Shown here: one piece after another, positions 45,658 to 55,476 of the stretch
Position numbering within the stretch: position 1 is the stretch's first letter
Layout of the letters: each line of letters starts with the position of its first letter
Assembly: GCA_963766005.1 (NCBI GenBank)
Contig: CAVXYG010000005.1
Span: 1 to 64,000 of the forward strand
DNA from: CAVXYG01 sp963766005
Lineage (GTDB): Bacteria > Actinomycetota > Actinomycetes > S36-B12 > GCA-2699445
DNA: 64,000 nucleotides
Direction of reading: 5' to 3'
Translations under genes and position numbers: made by a program
The notes under the pieces: model-generated
What the model was told of the DNA's origin: nothing
The model's database searches: none
Seen by the model: only the letters and a program-made list of their open reading frames with translations

Positions 45658-46449
45658 CTACGTGGTCACCAGCGAACCGCGCATCACGACGACGGCCCGG
45701 CCGGCAACCCAGGTGGTGCCGGTCCCGTCGGCGCGGATGTGCAGCCGCGAAGGCCGCCCGAGCCCTGCGCCCTGCTCGATGACCCAGGACCCCGCGCCGT
45801 GCTGCTCGGCCAGCAATCCGGCCAGCACCAGGGCGGCGCTGCCGGTCGCAGGATCCTCCGGGACGCCGGCCGCGAGAGCGAACATGCGGGCGCGCACAGC
45901 ATCGCCGGGCGTGTGGAGCAAGATGCCCAACGCGCCGTGGGAGGTCAGGGGTGCCATCGGTGCAGCATCGTCCAGCGAGGAGGTTTCGGCCACGATGAAG
46001 GGGGTGCCGCAGCTGGCCACCACCGGCTCGCCGACGATCGCCGCCGTGGGCAGGCCGCAGGCCGACGCGACAGCGTCCCGGGAGGCAGCCCCGATTCGGC
46101 GGAAGGCCTGCGGTGCCCTGACCTCGGCCGTGCTGTCCCGGACCTCGACCGCGACCGGTCCGACCCCTTCCTGAAACCGCAGCGTGCGATCACCCTCGGC
46201 GAGCACCAGAGCGGTGCCGATATTGGGGTGTCCCGCGAAGGCCAGCTCCATCGTCGGCGTGAAGATGCGGACCCTGGCATCGAAGCCGGGCCGTGTGGGC
46301 GCCTGGACGAACGCGGTCTCCGAGTAGCCGAACTCGGCTGCGATCGCCTGCATCTCCGCGGTCGTCAGTCCGTCGGCCTGCAGGACGACCGCCAGCGGGT
46401 TGCCCGCGAACGGGGTGTCGGTGAACACATCGCAGGTGACGTAGCGCAT
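45658..46449 (-). CDS. PhzF family isomerase/epimerase
   Basis: A 263-residue PhzF-fold protein. F-A-G-N-P-L-A-V-V at residues about 14-22, F-G-Y-S-E-T-A-F with the catalytic Glu, L-A-F-A-G-H-P-N-I-G-T-A, and E-D-P-A-T-G-S-A-A in the C-terminal half are the family signatures. PhzF isomerises a phenazine precursor, but most homologues have unknown substrates and no phenazine genes are present here. The ATG 46449 is 4 bp from the end of the upstream trmL, so both are in one transcript. Confidence 0.9.
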   Translation of the reverse strand: MRYVTCDVFTDTPFAGNPLAVVLQADGLTTAEMQAIAAEFGYSETAFVQAPTRPGFDARVRIFTPTMELAFAGHPNIGTALVLAEGDRTLRFQEGVGPVAVEVRDSTAEVRAPQAFRRIGAASRDAVASACGLPTAAIVGEPVVASCGTPFIVAETSSLDDAAPMAPLTSHGALGILLHTPGDAVRARMFALAAGVPEDPATGSAALVLAGLLAEQHGAGSWVIEQGAGLGRPSRLHIRADGTGTTWVAGRAVVVMRGSLVTT

Positions 46450-46453
46450 GTCG

Positions 46454-46969
46454 TCATCCTGCCGTGCCGGCCGCGGCGCCGGGGACGCCCGGACTCGCCG
46501 GGCCCTCGGATCCGGCGAATCCCAGCTGGTGCCACGCCTCGTAGAGCACAACCGCTGCGGCGTTCGCCAGGTTCAGCGAACGGCTGCCCGGCAACATCGG
46601 GATGCGGAGCACTCGGTCGACCGGGAATCCGGCCAGCACGCCGGCGGGCAACCCGGTCCGCTCCCGCCCGAACACGAGCACGTCCCCCGGGCGGTACGCG
46701 GGCGCGTCGTAGGTCCGCTGCCCGGTCACCTCGAGGGCAAACCACCGCCGCTCGTCCCCGATGGAGCGGCGAGCCTCCTGCCAGGAGTCATGCAGACGGA
46801 CGACGGCGCGATCTCGGTAGTCCAGCCCAGCCCGACGGACCGCCGCAGCGGACAGGTCGAAGGCGATCGGTCCGACCAGATGCAACCGCGCACCGGTGTT
46901 GGCGCACAACCGCATGATGTTGCCGGTGTTCGGCGGGATCTGCGGCCGGTACAGCACGACATCGAGCAT
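46454..46969 (-). CDS. trmL: tRNA (cytidine/uridine-34-2'-O)-methyltransferase
   Basis: TrmL-type SPOUT methyltransferase that modifies the wobble ribose of certain Leu tRNAs. A minimal SPOUT protein of 171 residues: P-Q-I-P-P-N-T-G-N-I-M-R-L-C-A-N-T (motif 1), V-L-V-F-G-R-E-R-T-G-L-P (motif 2), and I-P-M-L-P-G-S-R-S-L-N-L-A-N-A (motif 3). The short length without an extra domain is typical for TrmL. It is co-transcribed with the PhzF gene. Confidence 0.92.
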   Translation of the reverse strand: MLDVVLYRPQIPPNTGNIMRLCANTGARLHLVGPIAFDLSAAAVRRAGLDYRDRAVVRLHDSWQEARRSIGDERRWFALEVTGQRTYDAPAYRPGDVLVFGRERTGLPAGVLAGFPVDRVLRIPMLPGSRSLNLANAAAVVLYEAWHQLGFAGSEGPASPGVPGAAAGTAG

Positions 46970-47037
46970 GCCTGCAGTCTCCCCCGCCCTTGGCCGCCCT
47001 CAACCCCCGGTCACCGCGCACGCGAGGTCCCGGGGAT

Positions 47038-47089
47038 CGTTGATCGCTGCGAATTCCCGGCCGCTAGCCAGAATTCGCGGCGATCAATG
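47038..47089. repeat. Dispersed palindrome family A, copy 4
   Basis: Left arm CGTTGATCGCTGCGAATTC (47038-47056) and right arm GAATTCGCGGCGATCAATG (47071-47089) pair almost perfectly around CCGGCCGCTAGCCA. Located between the start of trmL and the end of the ICMT-like gene, both on the minus strand. Confidence 0.85.
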
Positions 47090-47145
47090 CCCGGTCGAAC
47101 CCAGTGGCGCGGGGGCGCAGGATCACTGCCTGGTCCGTGCTGTCG

Positions 47146-47619
47146 CTAGTGCGGCAGCGCGGTGCGCCGCTTGGGCAGGAACCGGCCGGTGCGCCGCAGG
47201 TAGCCCGCGTACTCGGGGAAGGTGGCGGACAGCATCCGCTCCTCCCAACGCGCCTTCGACTCCAGGATCAGCAGCAGGACCACCCACAGGGCAGCGGGCA
47301 CCCACCCGGGGCTGCGCAGCACCACGCCGAGCATCACGAGCAGCACCCCGGTGTAGATGGGGTGCCGGATCCGGCGGTACATGCCGTTCTGCCGCAGGCC
47401 AGCACCGTTCGGGACCGGGGTCGGGGTGAGGGCCGCGCCGAGGTTGATGAAGGCGGCGACGAGGATCACAGCCCCGACGCCGAGGCAGACCAGCCCCAGC
47501 AACCATGCCCAGCGGGGCCCGCCAGCGGACGAACCGGAACTGACGAGGATCGCCACGATGGCCGCGAACTGGGCGGCCACTGCGATCCATCCGAGGAGCC
47601 GACGGCCGCGCGGGGTCAT
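47146..47619 (-). CDS. Isoprenylcysteine carboxyl methyltransferase (ICMT/PEMT) family membrane protein
   Basis: A 157-residue membrane methyltransferase with four helices. G-M-Y-R-R-I-R-H-P-I-Y-T-G is the SAM-binding loop of the ICMT/PEMT family, and E-E-R-M-L-S-A-T-F-P-E-Y-A-G-Y is the C-terminal signature E-E-x-L-x-x-x-F-x-x-Y. The ATG at 47619 overlaps the kinase stop (ATGA), so it is coupled to the kinase. Bacterial members methylate lipids or small molecules; the acceptor here is unknown. Confidence 0.87.
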   Translation of the reverse strand: MTPRGRRLLGWIAVAAQFAAIVAILVSSGSSAGGPRWAWLLGLVCLGVGAVILVAAFINLGAALTPTPVPNGAGLRQNGMYRRIRHPIYTGVLLVMLGVVLRSPGWVPAALWVVLLLILESKARWEERMLSATFPEYAGYLRRTGRFLPKRRTALPH

Positions 47620-49086
47620 TGGACTTCCAGCGACACCGACTTCTGTCCCGGCTGCCATTCGTCCTGGCCCACGAACGTGACATCGACGGAGCCCCCGGCG
47701 GGGATCTCCGGCAGTTCGCCGGAGGCGGACCCGATCGCCACGCCGTCGGCGTAGATGAAGACGGTCGCGAAACCCGACGCCGCAGCGTCACCGGTGTTCC
47801 TCACCGTGGTCTGCACCGACATGGTCCCATCCGCGGCGTTGGCGATCTGCCAGCCGGCCAACTGGAAGTCACCGGATCGTGCGACCTGATCTTCGGCGGG
47901 GGCGGACGGGGTCGGGCCCGGGGTGGGAGCCGTCGTCTCCTGCGGGTCGCTGCCGCCCTCGGTCCCGCCGGAGCCGCGGTTGAACCACAGCACGGCAGCC
48001 ACTGCGACTGCCAGCACCACCGCGATCACGATGAACACCCTCAGGCCGCTGCGCCGCGGTTCGCTCGGCGGGGCCGCGGACTGCTGCGCTGCAGGCGGAA
48101 CGGCCGCCGACGCCGGCACCGTCGGCGGGACCGCCGTCGTGGCCTGGAGCGCCTGCTTGCGGCGCGGTCAGCGGCCCCACCGCGGGGGGCTGCAGCACCT
48201 GGGTGGCCGCGGCGGCGCCGGTCATCACGGTGGTCGCTTCGCCGGCGCCGAACGCCTCTGGCAGCGGCGGGATGCCCGACGGTCCCCGCTTGGTCCAGGC
48301 AAGCACCTGCCGCGCTGTCGGACGCTCAGCGGGGTTCTTGGCCATCATGTGCCGCAGCAACCTCTGCTGCGCCTCGTCGAGACCGACGATATCGGGATCC
48401 CTGGAGGCGATGGCAAGCAGGACCGCGACGTGGGCGCCTTGGCCGAACGGCGGCCGTCCGGTGCCGGCGAAGGCCAGCAGCGAGCCCAGCGAGAACACGT
48501 CGCTGGCCGTGCTGATCGGTTGCAGGTTCGCCTGCTCGGGCGAGAGCCACGACGGGCTCCCCGTCACCAGGCCAGTGCCCGTGAGCGATGCTGCGTCCTC
48601 GGGCACAGCGATGCCGAAGTCGATCAGCACCGGGCCATGGTCGGCCAGGATGACGTTGGCGGGCTTCAGGTCCCGGTGCGTGATGCCATGGACCTCGAGC
48701 ACGGCAAGCGCCTGCGAGAGCCCCCGGGCGAGGTCCCACCACACGCTGGTAGGCAGCGGACCGCGCTGGCCCACGAAGTCCCGGAGGTTGGGCCCGTCGA
48801 TGAAAGCGGTCGCCAACCAGGCGGGCTCGCTGGTGAGGTCTGCGTCCAGGAACTCGCTGATGTGGACGTCGCGCACACGGCGCAGGACCTCGACCTCACG
48901 GGCGAATCTCGCCTGCACCGCCTGGTCGTCCAGCAGACCGGGCCGGATGACCTTCAGCGCCGCCACGCGGTCGTCCCGCGTGGCGCGGTAGACGACACCC
49001 ATCCCCCCGGCTCCGACCTGGGACTGGATGGTCCATGGGCCCAAGGACGCCGGGGTGCCGGAAGCATTCGCGTTTGGTTCGGCCAT
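47616..49086 (-). CDS. Receptor-type Ser/Thr protein kinase (PASTA-less), frameshifted in this assembly
   Basis: Hanks-type kinase: G-A-G-G-M-G-V-V-Y near residue 25, A-A-L-K with the ATP Lys, H-R-D-L-K-P-A-N, D-F-G-I-A and S-P-E-Q. A Pro/Ala linker follows, in which the frame slips near 48145-48165 (one extra base). The second frame continues with A-T-T-A-V-P-P, a membrane helix (V-F-I-V-I-A-V-V-L-A-V-A-V-A-A) and an extracytoplasmic beta-domain containing F-I-Y-A-D-G-V-A-I-G and ending E-V-Q. So the kinase spans the membrane and senses outside by a domain other than PASTA. The linker indel is probably technical. ATG 49086 has GGAGTGAGG upstream. Confidence 0.87.
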
Positions 49087-49258
49087 GGTCCTCACTCCGT
49101 GTACAGGTACTCAATCTATGCCATGACCGGCCGACGGCCGTCGAAGCAACGCTGCGGGCGGGCGCCGATTCGGCGCCACCACCCGCTCGGAGCAGCGCCG
49201 ACGACCGGCGGTGCCACGCCCGGCGCCGAGGCGGGTTGAGCACCGAGGCCGCTCGACA

Positions 49259-50908
49259 TCACTGCGCCGGGGCTGGCTTGTCGGCGGCCGGACCGTAGCC
49301 GGCCGCCTCGGTGCGTGCAGCGTCCTTGGGCAGGCGCAGCGCGGCGAGGAAGCCGAACCCGATCAGGCCGGCGGCGACGAAACCGACCAGCGAGGTGGCC
49401 GACGCGAAGCCTTCCGATGCCCCCTCGAACAGCACTTCCCCGCCGGGCTCCTGTCCGAGCGCCACCACCGCGGTCCCGGCGGTGGTCTGGACCAGGTCGG
49501 CCACCTGCTCGGCCTGGTCCTGCGGCACACCGCGATCGGTCAGCTCCCCGGTGACCGATCCCAGGCCCGCCACGAGCGTGGCTCCGAGCAGCGCGGTGCC
49601 GATCGCTGCGCCGATCTGCCGCGACGTGGACTGCACGGCCGACGCCTGTCCGGACTCCCGCACCGGCACGTCGGCCAGAATGACACCGGTCAGCTGCGCA
49701 GTGGCGAACCCGACCCCGAGGCCGTAGACGAACAAGCCCGGTGCCAGCGCCCAGCCGGTCACCGTCGTGGAGATCACCAGCGCGATGGTGAGCACGCCCA
49801 CGACCTCCAGCGCCATCCCGGTCTGCACCACCCGTACCGGCCCGACGCGGCGGGCGAGACCGGCACCCGCGCCGCTGGCGAGGAACGATCCGATCGCCAA
49901 CGCCAGCAGCAGCACGCCGGTCTCCAAGGCGGTATAGCCGATCACGGATTGCAGGAACAGCGGGAGGATGAACAGCAGACCGAACTCGCCGAGGCTGACC
50001 AGCAGTGCCACGAGGTTGCCGGCGCCGAACGTCCGAATCCGGAACAGGCTCATGTCGACCACGACCGAGCGCCCGGCCGCCCGGCGGCGGATCTCCACGA
50101 GCACGAACGTCGCGATCGACACGACGGAGGCAACCAGGGCGACGAAGGGCAACGCCAGGTTCTCCAGCGGCCACGTGAACCCCCCGACCGCGAACTCCTG
50201 TTTGGGCGTGAACCAGCCGTAGGTCTGCCCCTCGATGAGTCCGAACACTCCCAGCGCCAGGCCTGCCGTGCCCAGCAGCGTCCCGGGGATGTCGATTCCA
50301 CGGCGAACCATCGAGTCGCGCGTCTCGGGCACCAGCAGGAGCACGCCGATCACGACGACGAGCGCGATCGGCAGGTTGATGAGGAAGGCCCAGTGCCAGG
50401 ACGCGTTCTCCACCAGCCAGCCCCCGACCAAGGGGCCCATGGCGGCCATGCCGCCGATCGTGGCGCCCCAGACGGCGAAGGCGATGGCACGGTCACGGCC
50501 GCGGTAGACCGCGTTGAGCACCGACAGCGAGGAGGGCAGGATCATGGCGGCGCCAACGCCCTGCAGCGCCCGAGCGGCGATGAGTTGCGCGGCGTCGCCT
50601 GAGGCCGCGATCAACGCGCTGGCGGCCGCGAACAGCGCGACGCCGGCGACGAACATCAATCGGCGGCCCCACAGGTCGCTGAGCCGTCCGGACAGCAGCA
50701 GCAGCGAGGCGAAGGTGAGCGCGTAGGCCGCGTTGACCCACTCCGCGTCGGTGGTGCTGAGGTCGAGGTCCTGCACGATCGTCGGGATGGCGACGTTGAC
50801 CACCGTGGCATCGAGGATGATCATCGCCACGCCGAGCGCGAGGAACAGCAGCGCGACCCATCGTCTGCCCCCGGTCAGGGCGGTGTCCGGTGGTACGGGG
50901 GGTGTCAT
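49259..50908 (-). CDS. MFS exporter, DHA2 (EmrB/QacA) family
   Basis: A 549-residue proton-driven efflux protein with about 14 membrane helices. L-D-A-T-V-V-N-V-A-I-P motif D1 in helix 1, the loop motif G-R-L-S-D-L-W-G-R-R, and motif C-like G-P-L-V-G-G-W in helix 5 are clear. Such proteins export drugs or lipophilic compounds; the substrate cannot be told. GGAGGCC before the ATG supports the start. No regulator is adjacent. The 172 bp between it and the kinase contains a GGCGCC hairpin without a T-tract. Confidence 0.92.
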   Translation of the reverse strand: MTPPVPPDTALTGGRRWVALLFLALGVAMIILDATVVNVAIPTIVQDLDLSTTDAEWVNAAYALTFASLLLLSGRLSDLWGRRLMFVAGVALFAAASALIAASGDAAQLIAARALQGVGAAMILPSSLSVLNAVYRGRDRAIAFAVWGATIGGMAAMGPLVGGWLVENASWHWAFLINLPIALVVVIGVLLLVPETRDSMVRRGIDIPGTLLGTAGLALGVFGLIEGQTYGWFTPKQEFAVGGFTWPLENLALPFVALVASVVSIATFVLVEIRRRAAGRSVVVDMSLFRIRTFGAGNLVALLVSLGEFGLLFILPLFLQSVIGYTALETGVLLLALAIGSFLASGAGAGLARRVGPVRVVQTGMALEVVGVLTIALVISTTVTGWALAPGLFVYGLGVGFATAQLTGVILADVPVRESGQASAVQSTSRQIGAAIGTALLGATLVAGLGSVTGELTDRGVPQDQAEQVADLVQTTAGTAVVALGQEPGGEVLFEGASEGFASATSLVGFVAAGLIGFGFLAALRLPKDAARTEAAGYGPAADKPAPAQ

Positions 50909-50973
50909 GGTGGCCTCCTGCCCAGCGGCACCGGCACGGCGCCGGCCGCGTCCACCTCAGCCGTGAACCGCGG

Positions 50974-51741
50974 TCAGCGCGCGGTATCGGTGGCGACGAC
51001 GTACCGAGGATAAGTGTGCTTGGCCGTGGCTGCGACCAACGGATCCGCTGCCGCGCTGGCCACCGGCGACTGCTCATCGGTCAGTGCCAGCACGCGGCCC
51101 TCCGCCGGCTCGATGATCCAGCTGCCGCCACCCATCTCGGCGCTGGAGTACCGCCCGACGTGGTTGGCCGAGACGCAGTAGGCACCGGACACGACGGCCG
51201 CCGCAGTACCGGCTGCGACCCATTTGGCGACCGACATCCGCGGCGTCGCGCGCGGCACCGCGAGCACGTCGGCCCCGGCGCGACCGAGGGCCCGGGCATG
51301 CTCGAAGAACCACAGTTCGGTGCACAGCAGCACCCCGATCCGACCCAGCGGGGTATCGACCGGCGCGAAATCCACCGGGCCCCGCTCGTACCAGGAGGCC
51401 TCCCAGTAGCCGTCCTCGTCGGGCAGGAACGTCTTGCGATGGGCGGGTCCCACGAGGTGGCCATCAGCCCAGACGAAGGACTCGTTGTAGCGCCGGCCGC
51501 CCCGCACCACGGGTCGCGATCCGACGACGACCCGGGCCTGCAGCTCGGCCAGCCGGGCGATGACCGCCTCGTGCGCGCTCACCGAGGCCTGCCACGCTTC
51601 CGGGTCGACCGCGGGGCTGTCCGGCAACCACGGACCGAACCCCAGCTCCGGCAGCACGACGAGGTCGGCGCGCTGCTCGGCGACCTGCTCCCACCGTCGA
51701 TCGAACCCGCGGGCATCCCATTCGACGGTGGTGACGAGCAA
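50974..51741 (-). CDS. Carbon-nitrogen hydrolase (nitrilase superfamily)
   Basis: A 255-residue amidase of the nitrilase superfamily with the E-K-C triad: V-L-P-E-L-G-F-G (Glu), H-R-K-T-F-L-P (Lys) and G-V-L-L-C-T-E-L-W-F (Cys), the latter two spaced as in the family. It cleaves a C-N bond of an amide. The start is TTG 51741, just 4 bp after rocD, so it is translated with rocD. The pairing suggests a role in amino acid or polyamine breakdown, but the substrate is unknown. Confidence 0.85.
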   Translation of the reverse strand: MLVTTVEWDARGFDRRWEQVAEQRADLVVLPELGFGPWLPDSPAVDPEAWQASVSAHEAVIARLAELQARVVVGSRPVVRGGRRYNESFVWADGHLVGPAHRKTFLPDEDGYWEASWYERGPVDFAPVDTPLGRIGVLLCTELWFFEHARALGRAGADVLAVPRATPRMSVAKWVAAGTAAAVVSGAYCVSANHVGRYSSAEMGGGSWIIEPAEGRVLALTDEQSPVASAAADPLVAATAKHTYPRYVVATDTAR

Positions 51742-51745
51742 CGCC

Positions 51746-52955
51746 CTAGCCGATCTCGGCCAGCGCCGCGAGGACGATGTCGACGCCGTGGTTGAGGTCG
51801 GCCTCGTCGATGGTCAGCGGCGGCGCGATGCGCAGCGTGGTCACCTGGGTGTCCTTGACGATGACCCCCTGTTCCAGGGCCCGCATCGCCGCCGGGCGCA
51901 CCGGCGCGTACTCCGGCGCCACCTCCACGCCGGCCCACAGCCCGCGACCGCGCACCTCGCGCACCGACTGCGGCACGCCGGCGCGGATGCGACCGAGCAT
52001 GGCCGCGCCGAGCTCCCTGGAACGCTGCTGCATCTCTCCGGTCCGGAGCAGCGCGACGACCTCGCGCGCCACTGCCAGCGCCAGCGGATTGCCGCCGAAC
52101 GTGGAGCCGTGCTCGCCCGGGCGCAGGACGCCGAGCACGTCGTCCCGGGTCGCGATCGCCGAGACCGGGACGATGCCGCCGCCCAGTGCCTTGCCCATGA
52201 TGACGACGTCGGGCCGGACTCCCTCGTGGTCCACCGCGAGCGTGGTGCCGGCCCGGCCCAGCCCGGACTGGATCTCGTCGGCCATGAACAGGACGTTCGC
52301 CTCGCGGCAGGCCTGCGCCGCCTGCGTCAGATAGCCCTCCGGCGGGATGATGACGCCACCCTCGCCCTGGATGGGCTCGCACAGGAATGCCGACGACGTT
52401 CGGGTCGGCCAGCGCTGCCCGCAGGGAGTCGATGTCGCCGTAGTCGACTTTGACGAAGCCGGGGGTGAACGGCCCGAAGTCCGAGAAGGAGTCGGGGTCG
52501 TCGCTGAAGGAGATGATGGTGGTCGTGCGGCCGTGGAAGTTGCCGTGCGCCACGATGACGACCGCCTGATTCGCCGGCACGCCCTTGACCCGGTATCCCC
52601 ACGCTCGCGCGACCTTGATCGCCGACTCGACGGCCTCGGCGCCGGTGTTCATCGGCAGGACCCGATCCTGGCCGATGAGGTCCCCGAGCTCCTCGCAGAA
52701 GGGACCGAGCTGATCGGAGTGCACGGCTCGACTGGTGAGGGTGACCCGGCGCAGCTGCTTCTCGGCCGCGGCGAGCAACCGCGGGTTGCTGTGCCCGAAG
52801 TTCAGCGCCGAGTAGGCCGACAGGAAGTCCAGGTAGCGACGCCCTGCGACGTCGGTCAGCCAGGACCCCTCGGCGGACTCCACGACCACGGGCAACGGGT
52901 GGTAGTTGTGGGCACCGCGGGCGAGCTCGAGCGCGATCAACTGGTCAGCATCCAT
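51746..52955 (-). CDS. rocD: Ornithine--oxo-acid aminotransferase, frameshifted in this assembly
   Basis: PLP enzyme that turns ornithine and 2-oxoglutarate to glutamate semialdehyde and glutamate. Features: Y-H-P-L-P-V-V, Y-L-D-F-L-S-A-Y-S-A-L-N-F-G-H, M-N-T-G-A-E-A-V-E, then after a one-base slip near 52386-52392, C-E-P-I-Q-G-E-G-G, M-A-D-E-I-Q-S-G-L-G-R, and M-G-K-A-L-G-G-G with the PLP Lys. The slip is a single extra base between D-P-N-V-V and F-L-C-E-P; both parts are conserved throughout. With the adjacent amidohydrolase it fits an arginine/ornithine catabolic unit. Confidence 0.92.
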
Positions 52956-53025
52956 GAGTCCAAGGTATGCCTGCGAGGACATGTTCGGCAGCATGTCCCG
53001 CAGGGCTGGCGTAGGGTCGGCGTCT

Positions 53026-54453
53026 ATGGACGCCGCCGAGGCCCTGCCGCCCACCGTGAGCGCGATCCGCGACGACGCACTCGCAGACGGGGATACCGTC
53101 GACCTGCTCGAACGGATCCAGCGGCGCGAGGTCTCGCCCGCCGAGGTCCGCGCGGCCGCCCGGGCTCGCATCCGCGACTGCAACCCGGCTCTCAACGCCG
53201 TGGTGTGCGAGCTCGACGAGATTCCGGTGCGCGACCCCGGCGGACCTTCGGGCCGACCGTTCGCGGGGGTCCCGCTCCCGATCAAGGACACCGACGACAT
53301 CGCCGGCTACCCGACATCGTGGGGTTCCCAGGCGTTTCCCGCAGTGCCCGCTCGCGGGACCTCGATCTTCGTCTCGCAGCTGATGGACCTGGGGTTCGTC
53401 CCGATCGCGAAGACGACCATGCCGGAGTTCGGGCTCACCGCCAGCACGCAATCACGCCGCTTCGGCGACACCCGCAATCCGTGGGACACGGGGCGATCCG
53501 TGGGCGGATCCTCGGGCGGGTCCGCAGCCCTCGTCGCCGCAGGGGCGACCACGATGGCGCACGCCAACGACGGCGGCGGGTCGACGCGCATCCCCGCCTC
53601 GACCTGCGGACTGGTGGGACTGAAGCCGTCCCGGGGCAGACTGATCGACCGGCCGGAGATGGCGCGGACCCCGATCAATCTCTTCACCCAGGGCGTGGTG
53701 ACCCGCAGCGTGCGCGACACCGCGCTGTTCTACGCCGCCGCCGAGCAGGAGTACCGCAATCCGGGGCTGCCGCCGGTGGGCCATGTCCGCGACCCCATCA
53801 CCGAGCGGCTGCGGATCGCGATCGTGACCGAGGGCCTCAGCGGCATCGCGGTCGATCCGCAGGTGCAGCGCGCGGTGGAGTCTGCCGCAGCGCTGTGCGC
53901 CTCGTTGGGCCACGAGGTGCAGCCGGTGGCCAACCCGTACTCCGCGCAGACCGCCCGCGACTTCCTGCGCTACTGGAGCCTGCTCGCACTCTTCTTCCAG
54001 CGGATGGGCCAGGCGATGTTCGGCCGCGGGTTCGACAGCAGCAAGATCGACGCCTTCACCCTCGGCCTGGCCGATATGGCGCGCGGCCAGTTGGAGCGCA
54101 TCCCGCTGTCCCTGCACCGGCTTCGACGCTTGGCACACGACGGCGGGCCGCTGTTCGACCGCTTCGATATCGTGCTCGGTCCGACGCTCGGGCACCCGCC
54201 GCCGACCCTGTCCTGGCTCGCGCCCGACGTCCCGTTCCGCACGCACATGGTGCGCCTGCTGCGCTACGTCACGGCGACGCCGTTGGAGAACGTAGCCGGG
54301 GTACCGGCGATCTCGCTGCCGCTGTCACGCACCCGGACGGGCCTGCCCGTCGGCGTGCAGTTCAGTGCCGGACTCGGGCAGGAGCGCCGACTGCTGGGCC
54401 TGGCGCTGGAGCTGGAGGCGGCCGCGCCATGGCCGCGGACGCCCACCGCCTGA
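53026..54453 (+). CDS. Amidase signature family enzyme
   Basis: A 475-residue amidase. The Ser-cisSer-Lys triad is visible: I-K-D-T-D-D (Lys) near 87, then G-S-S-G-G-S-A-A (cisSer near 164) and N-D-G-G-G-S-T-R-I-P (Ser nucleophile near 190). Residues 1-50 and 200-475 fit the usual amidase fold (also G-L-V-G-L-K-P-S-R-G-R). Substrates vary from small amides to peptides, so it is left general. It diverges from rocD with 70 bp between starts, so a shared promoter region with the amine-catabolism genes is possible. Confidence 0.9.
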   Translation: MDAAEALPPTVSAIRDDALADGDTVDLLERIQRREVSPAEVRAAARARIRDCNPALNAVVCELDEIPVRDPGGPSGRPFAGVPLPIKDTDDIAGYPTSWGSQAFPAVPARGTSIFVSQLMDLGFVPIAKTTMPEFGLTASTQSRRFGDTRNPWDTGRSVGGSSGGSAALVAAGATTMAHANDGGGSTRIPASTCGLVGLKPSRGRLIDRPEMARTPINLFTQGVVTRSVRDTALFYAAAEQEYRNPGLPPVGHVRDPITERLRIAIVTEGLSGIAVDPQVQRAVESAAALCASLGHEVQPVANPYSAQTARDFLRYWSLLALFFQRMGQAMFGRGFDSSKIDAFTLGLADMARGQLERIPLSLHRLRRLAHDGGPLFDRFDIVLGPTLGHPPPTLSWLAPDVPFRTHMVRLLRYVTATPLENVAGVPAISLPLSRTRTGLPVGVQFSAGLGQERRLLGLALELEAAAPWPRTPTA

Positions 54454-54457
54454 CCGG

Positions 54458-55468
54458 TCACGGGACGAGGACGAAGGCGCCCCGAACGTCCCCGTCCCGA
54501 AGGCGGCGCAGCGCGACCCCGGCGGACTCCAGCGGCAGCACCTCGGTGGCGGTGCGCACACCGGCGGGACCCACCAACGCCAGGAACTCCGCAACATCGC
54601 TCCTCGTCACGTTCGCGACCGATCGGATCTCCCGCTCCCACCACAGGTCGTCGTAGTCGATCGGCCCGATGGCGTCGAGGTGGATCGCATTGATCGCCAC
54701 GACACCGCCCTTGTCCAGGTCCTGCAGCGCCCGCACCACGACCCAGCCCGCCGGGGCGAAGGTGATCGCTGCGTCCAGCCGGACGGGAAGCGCCTCGTCG
54801 TAGGTTCCGGCCCAGGCAGCGCCCAGGTCCCGTGCACGCACGGCCTCGGCGGCGGACCGGGTCACGACGAAGCACTCCACTTCCCAGAACCGAGCGACCT
54901 GCACGGCCAGCGATGCCGAGGCCCCGAAACCGTAGAGCCCCAGGCGTGACCCCCCGCTGCGCGGCCCGATCCCGGCACGGCGCAGCGAGCGGTAGCCGAT
55001 GACGCCGCCGCAGAGCAGCGGTGCCAGCGCCACGTCATCGCCCTGGGGCAGCGGGATGGCGTAGTCCGCTCGAGCGGTCACGAGTTCCGCCCACCCGCCG
55101 TCCACGTCGTAGCCGCAGAACTTCGCCTGCGCGCAGAGGTTCTCGCGGTCGCTGCGGCAGAACCGGCACGCACCGCACGCTCCGGCGAGCCAGCACAGGC
55201 CAACGCGTTGCCCGATCCGGTCGACCGGGCCGTCGACGATGCGGCCCACCACTTGATGGCCCGGGATCACCGGGCTGCGGTGCGGGGGCAGATCCCCGGT
55301 GGCGATCTGCAGATCGGTGCGGCAGATCGCCGACGCCGTCACCTCGATGAGGACCTCGCCGCGACCGGCCACCGGGTCCGCAACGGTGCGCGACTGCACC
55401 GCATCGGCCGGATCGGCGGGATCGGCCGCCGGAGATCCACCGTGCGCCGGCACCACGACAGCCCGCAT
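54458..55468 (-). CDS. Zinc-dependent alcohol dehydrogenase (AdhA-type MDR)
   Basis: A 336-residue medium-chain dehydrogenase. Catalytic zinc ligands: A-I-C-R-T-D (Cys) and G-H-Q-V-V-G (His). The structural-zinc loop has G-A-C-G-A-C-R-F-C-R-S-D-R-E-N-L-C with four cysteines. The cofactor fold has L-Y-G-F-G-A-S-A-S, a G-x-G-x-x-S variant. C-G-Y-D-V-D-G-G-W-A-E is the lobe typical of AdhA. It oxidises or reduces primary alcohols/aldehydes with NAD(P). It ends 4 bp past the convergent amidase gene. Confidence 0.9.
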   Translation of the reverse strand: MRAVVVPAHGGSPAADPADPADAVQSRTVADPVAGRGEVLIEVTASAICRTDLQIATGDLPPHRSPVIPGHQVVGRIVDGPVDRIGQRVGLCWLAGACGACRFCRSDRENLCAQAKFCGYDVDGGWAELVTARADYAIPLPQGDDVALAPLLCGGVIGYRSLRRAGIGPRSGGSRLGLYGFGASASLAVQVARFWEVECFVVTRSAAEAVRARDLGAAWAGTYDEALPVRLDAAITFAPAGWVVVRALQDLDKGGVVAINAIHLDAIGPIDYDDLWWEREIRSVANVTRSDVAEFLALVGPAGVRTATEVLPLESAGVALRRLRDGDVRGAFVLVP

Positions 55469-55476
55469 GATCCCTC

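Noticed and set aside
49161..49177. Terminator hairpin GGCGCC-GATT-CGGCGCC after the MFS gene
   Set aside because: Stem is short and no T-tract follows on either strand; kept only as a remark in the MFS entry.
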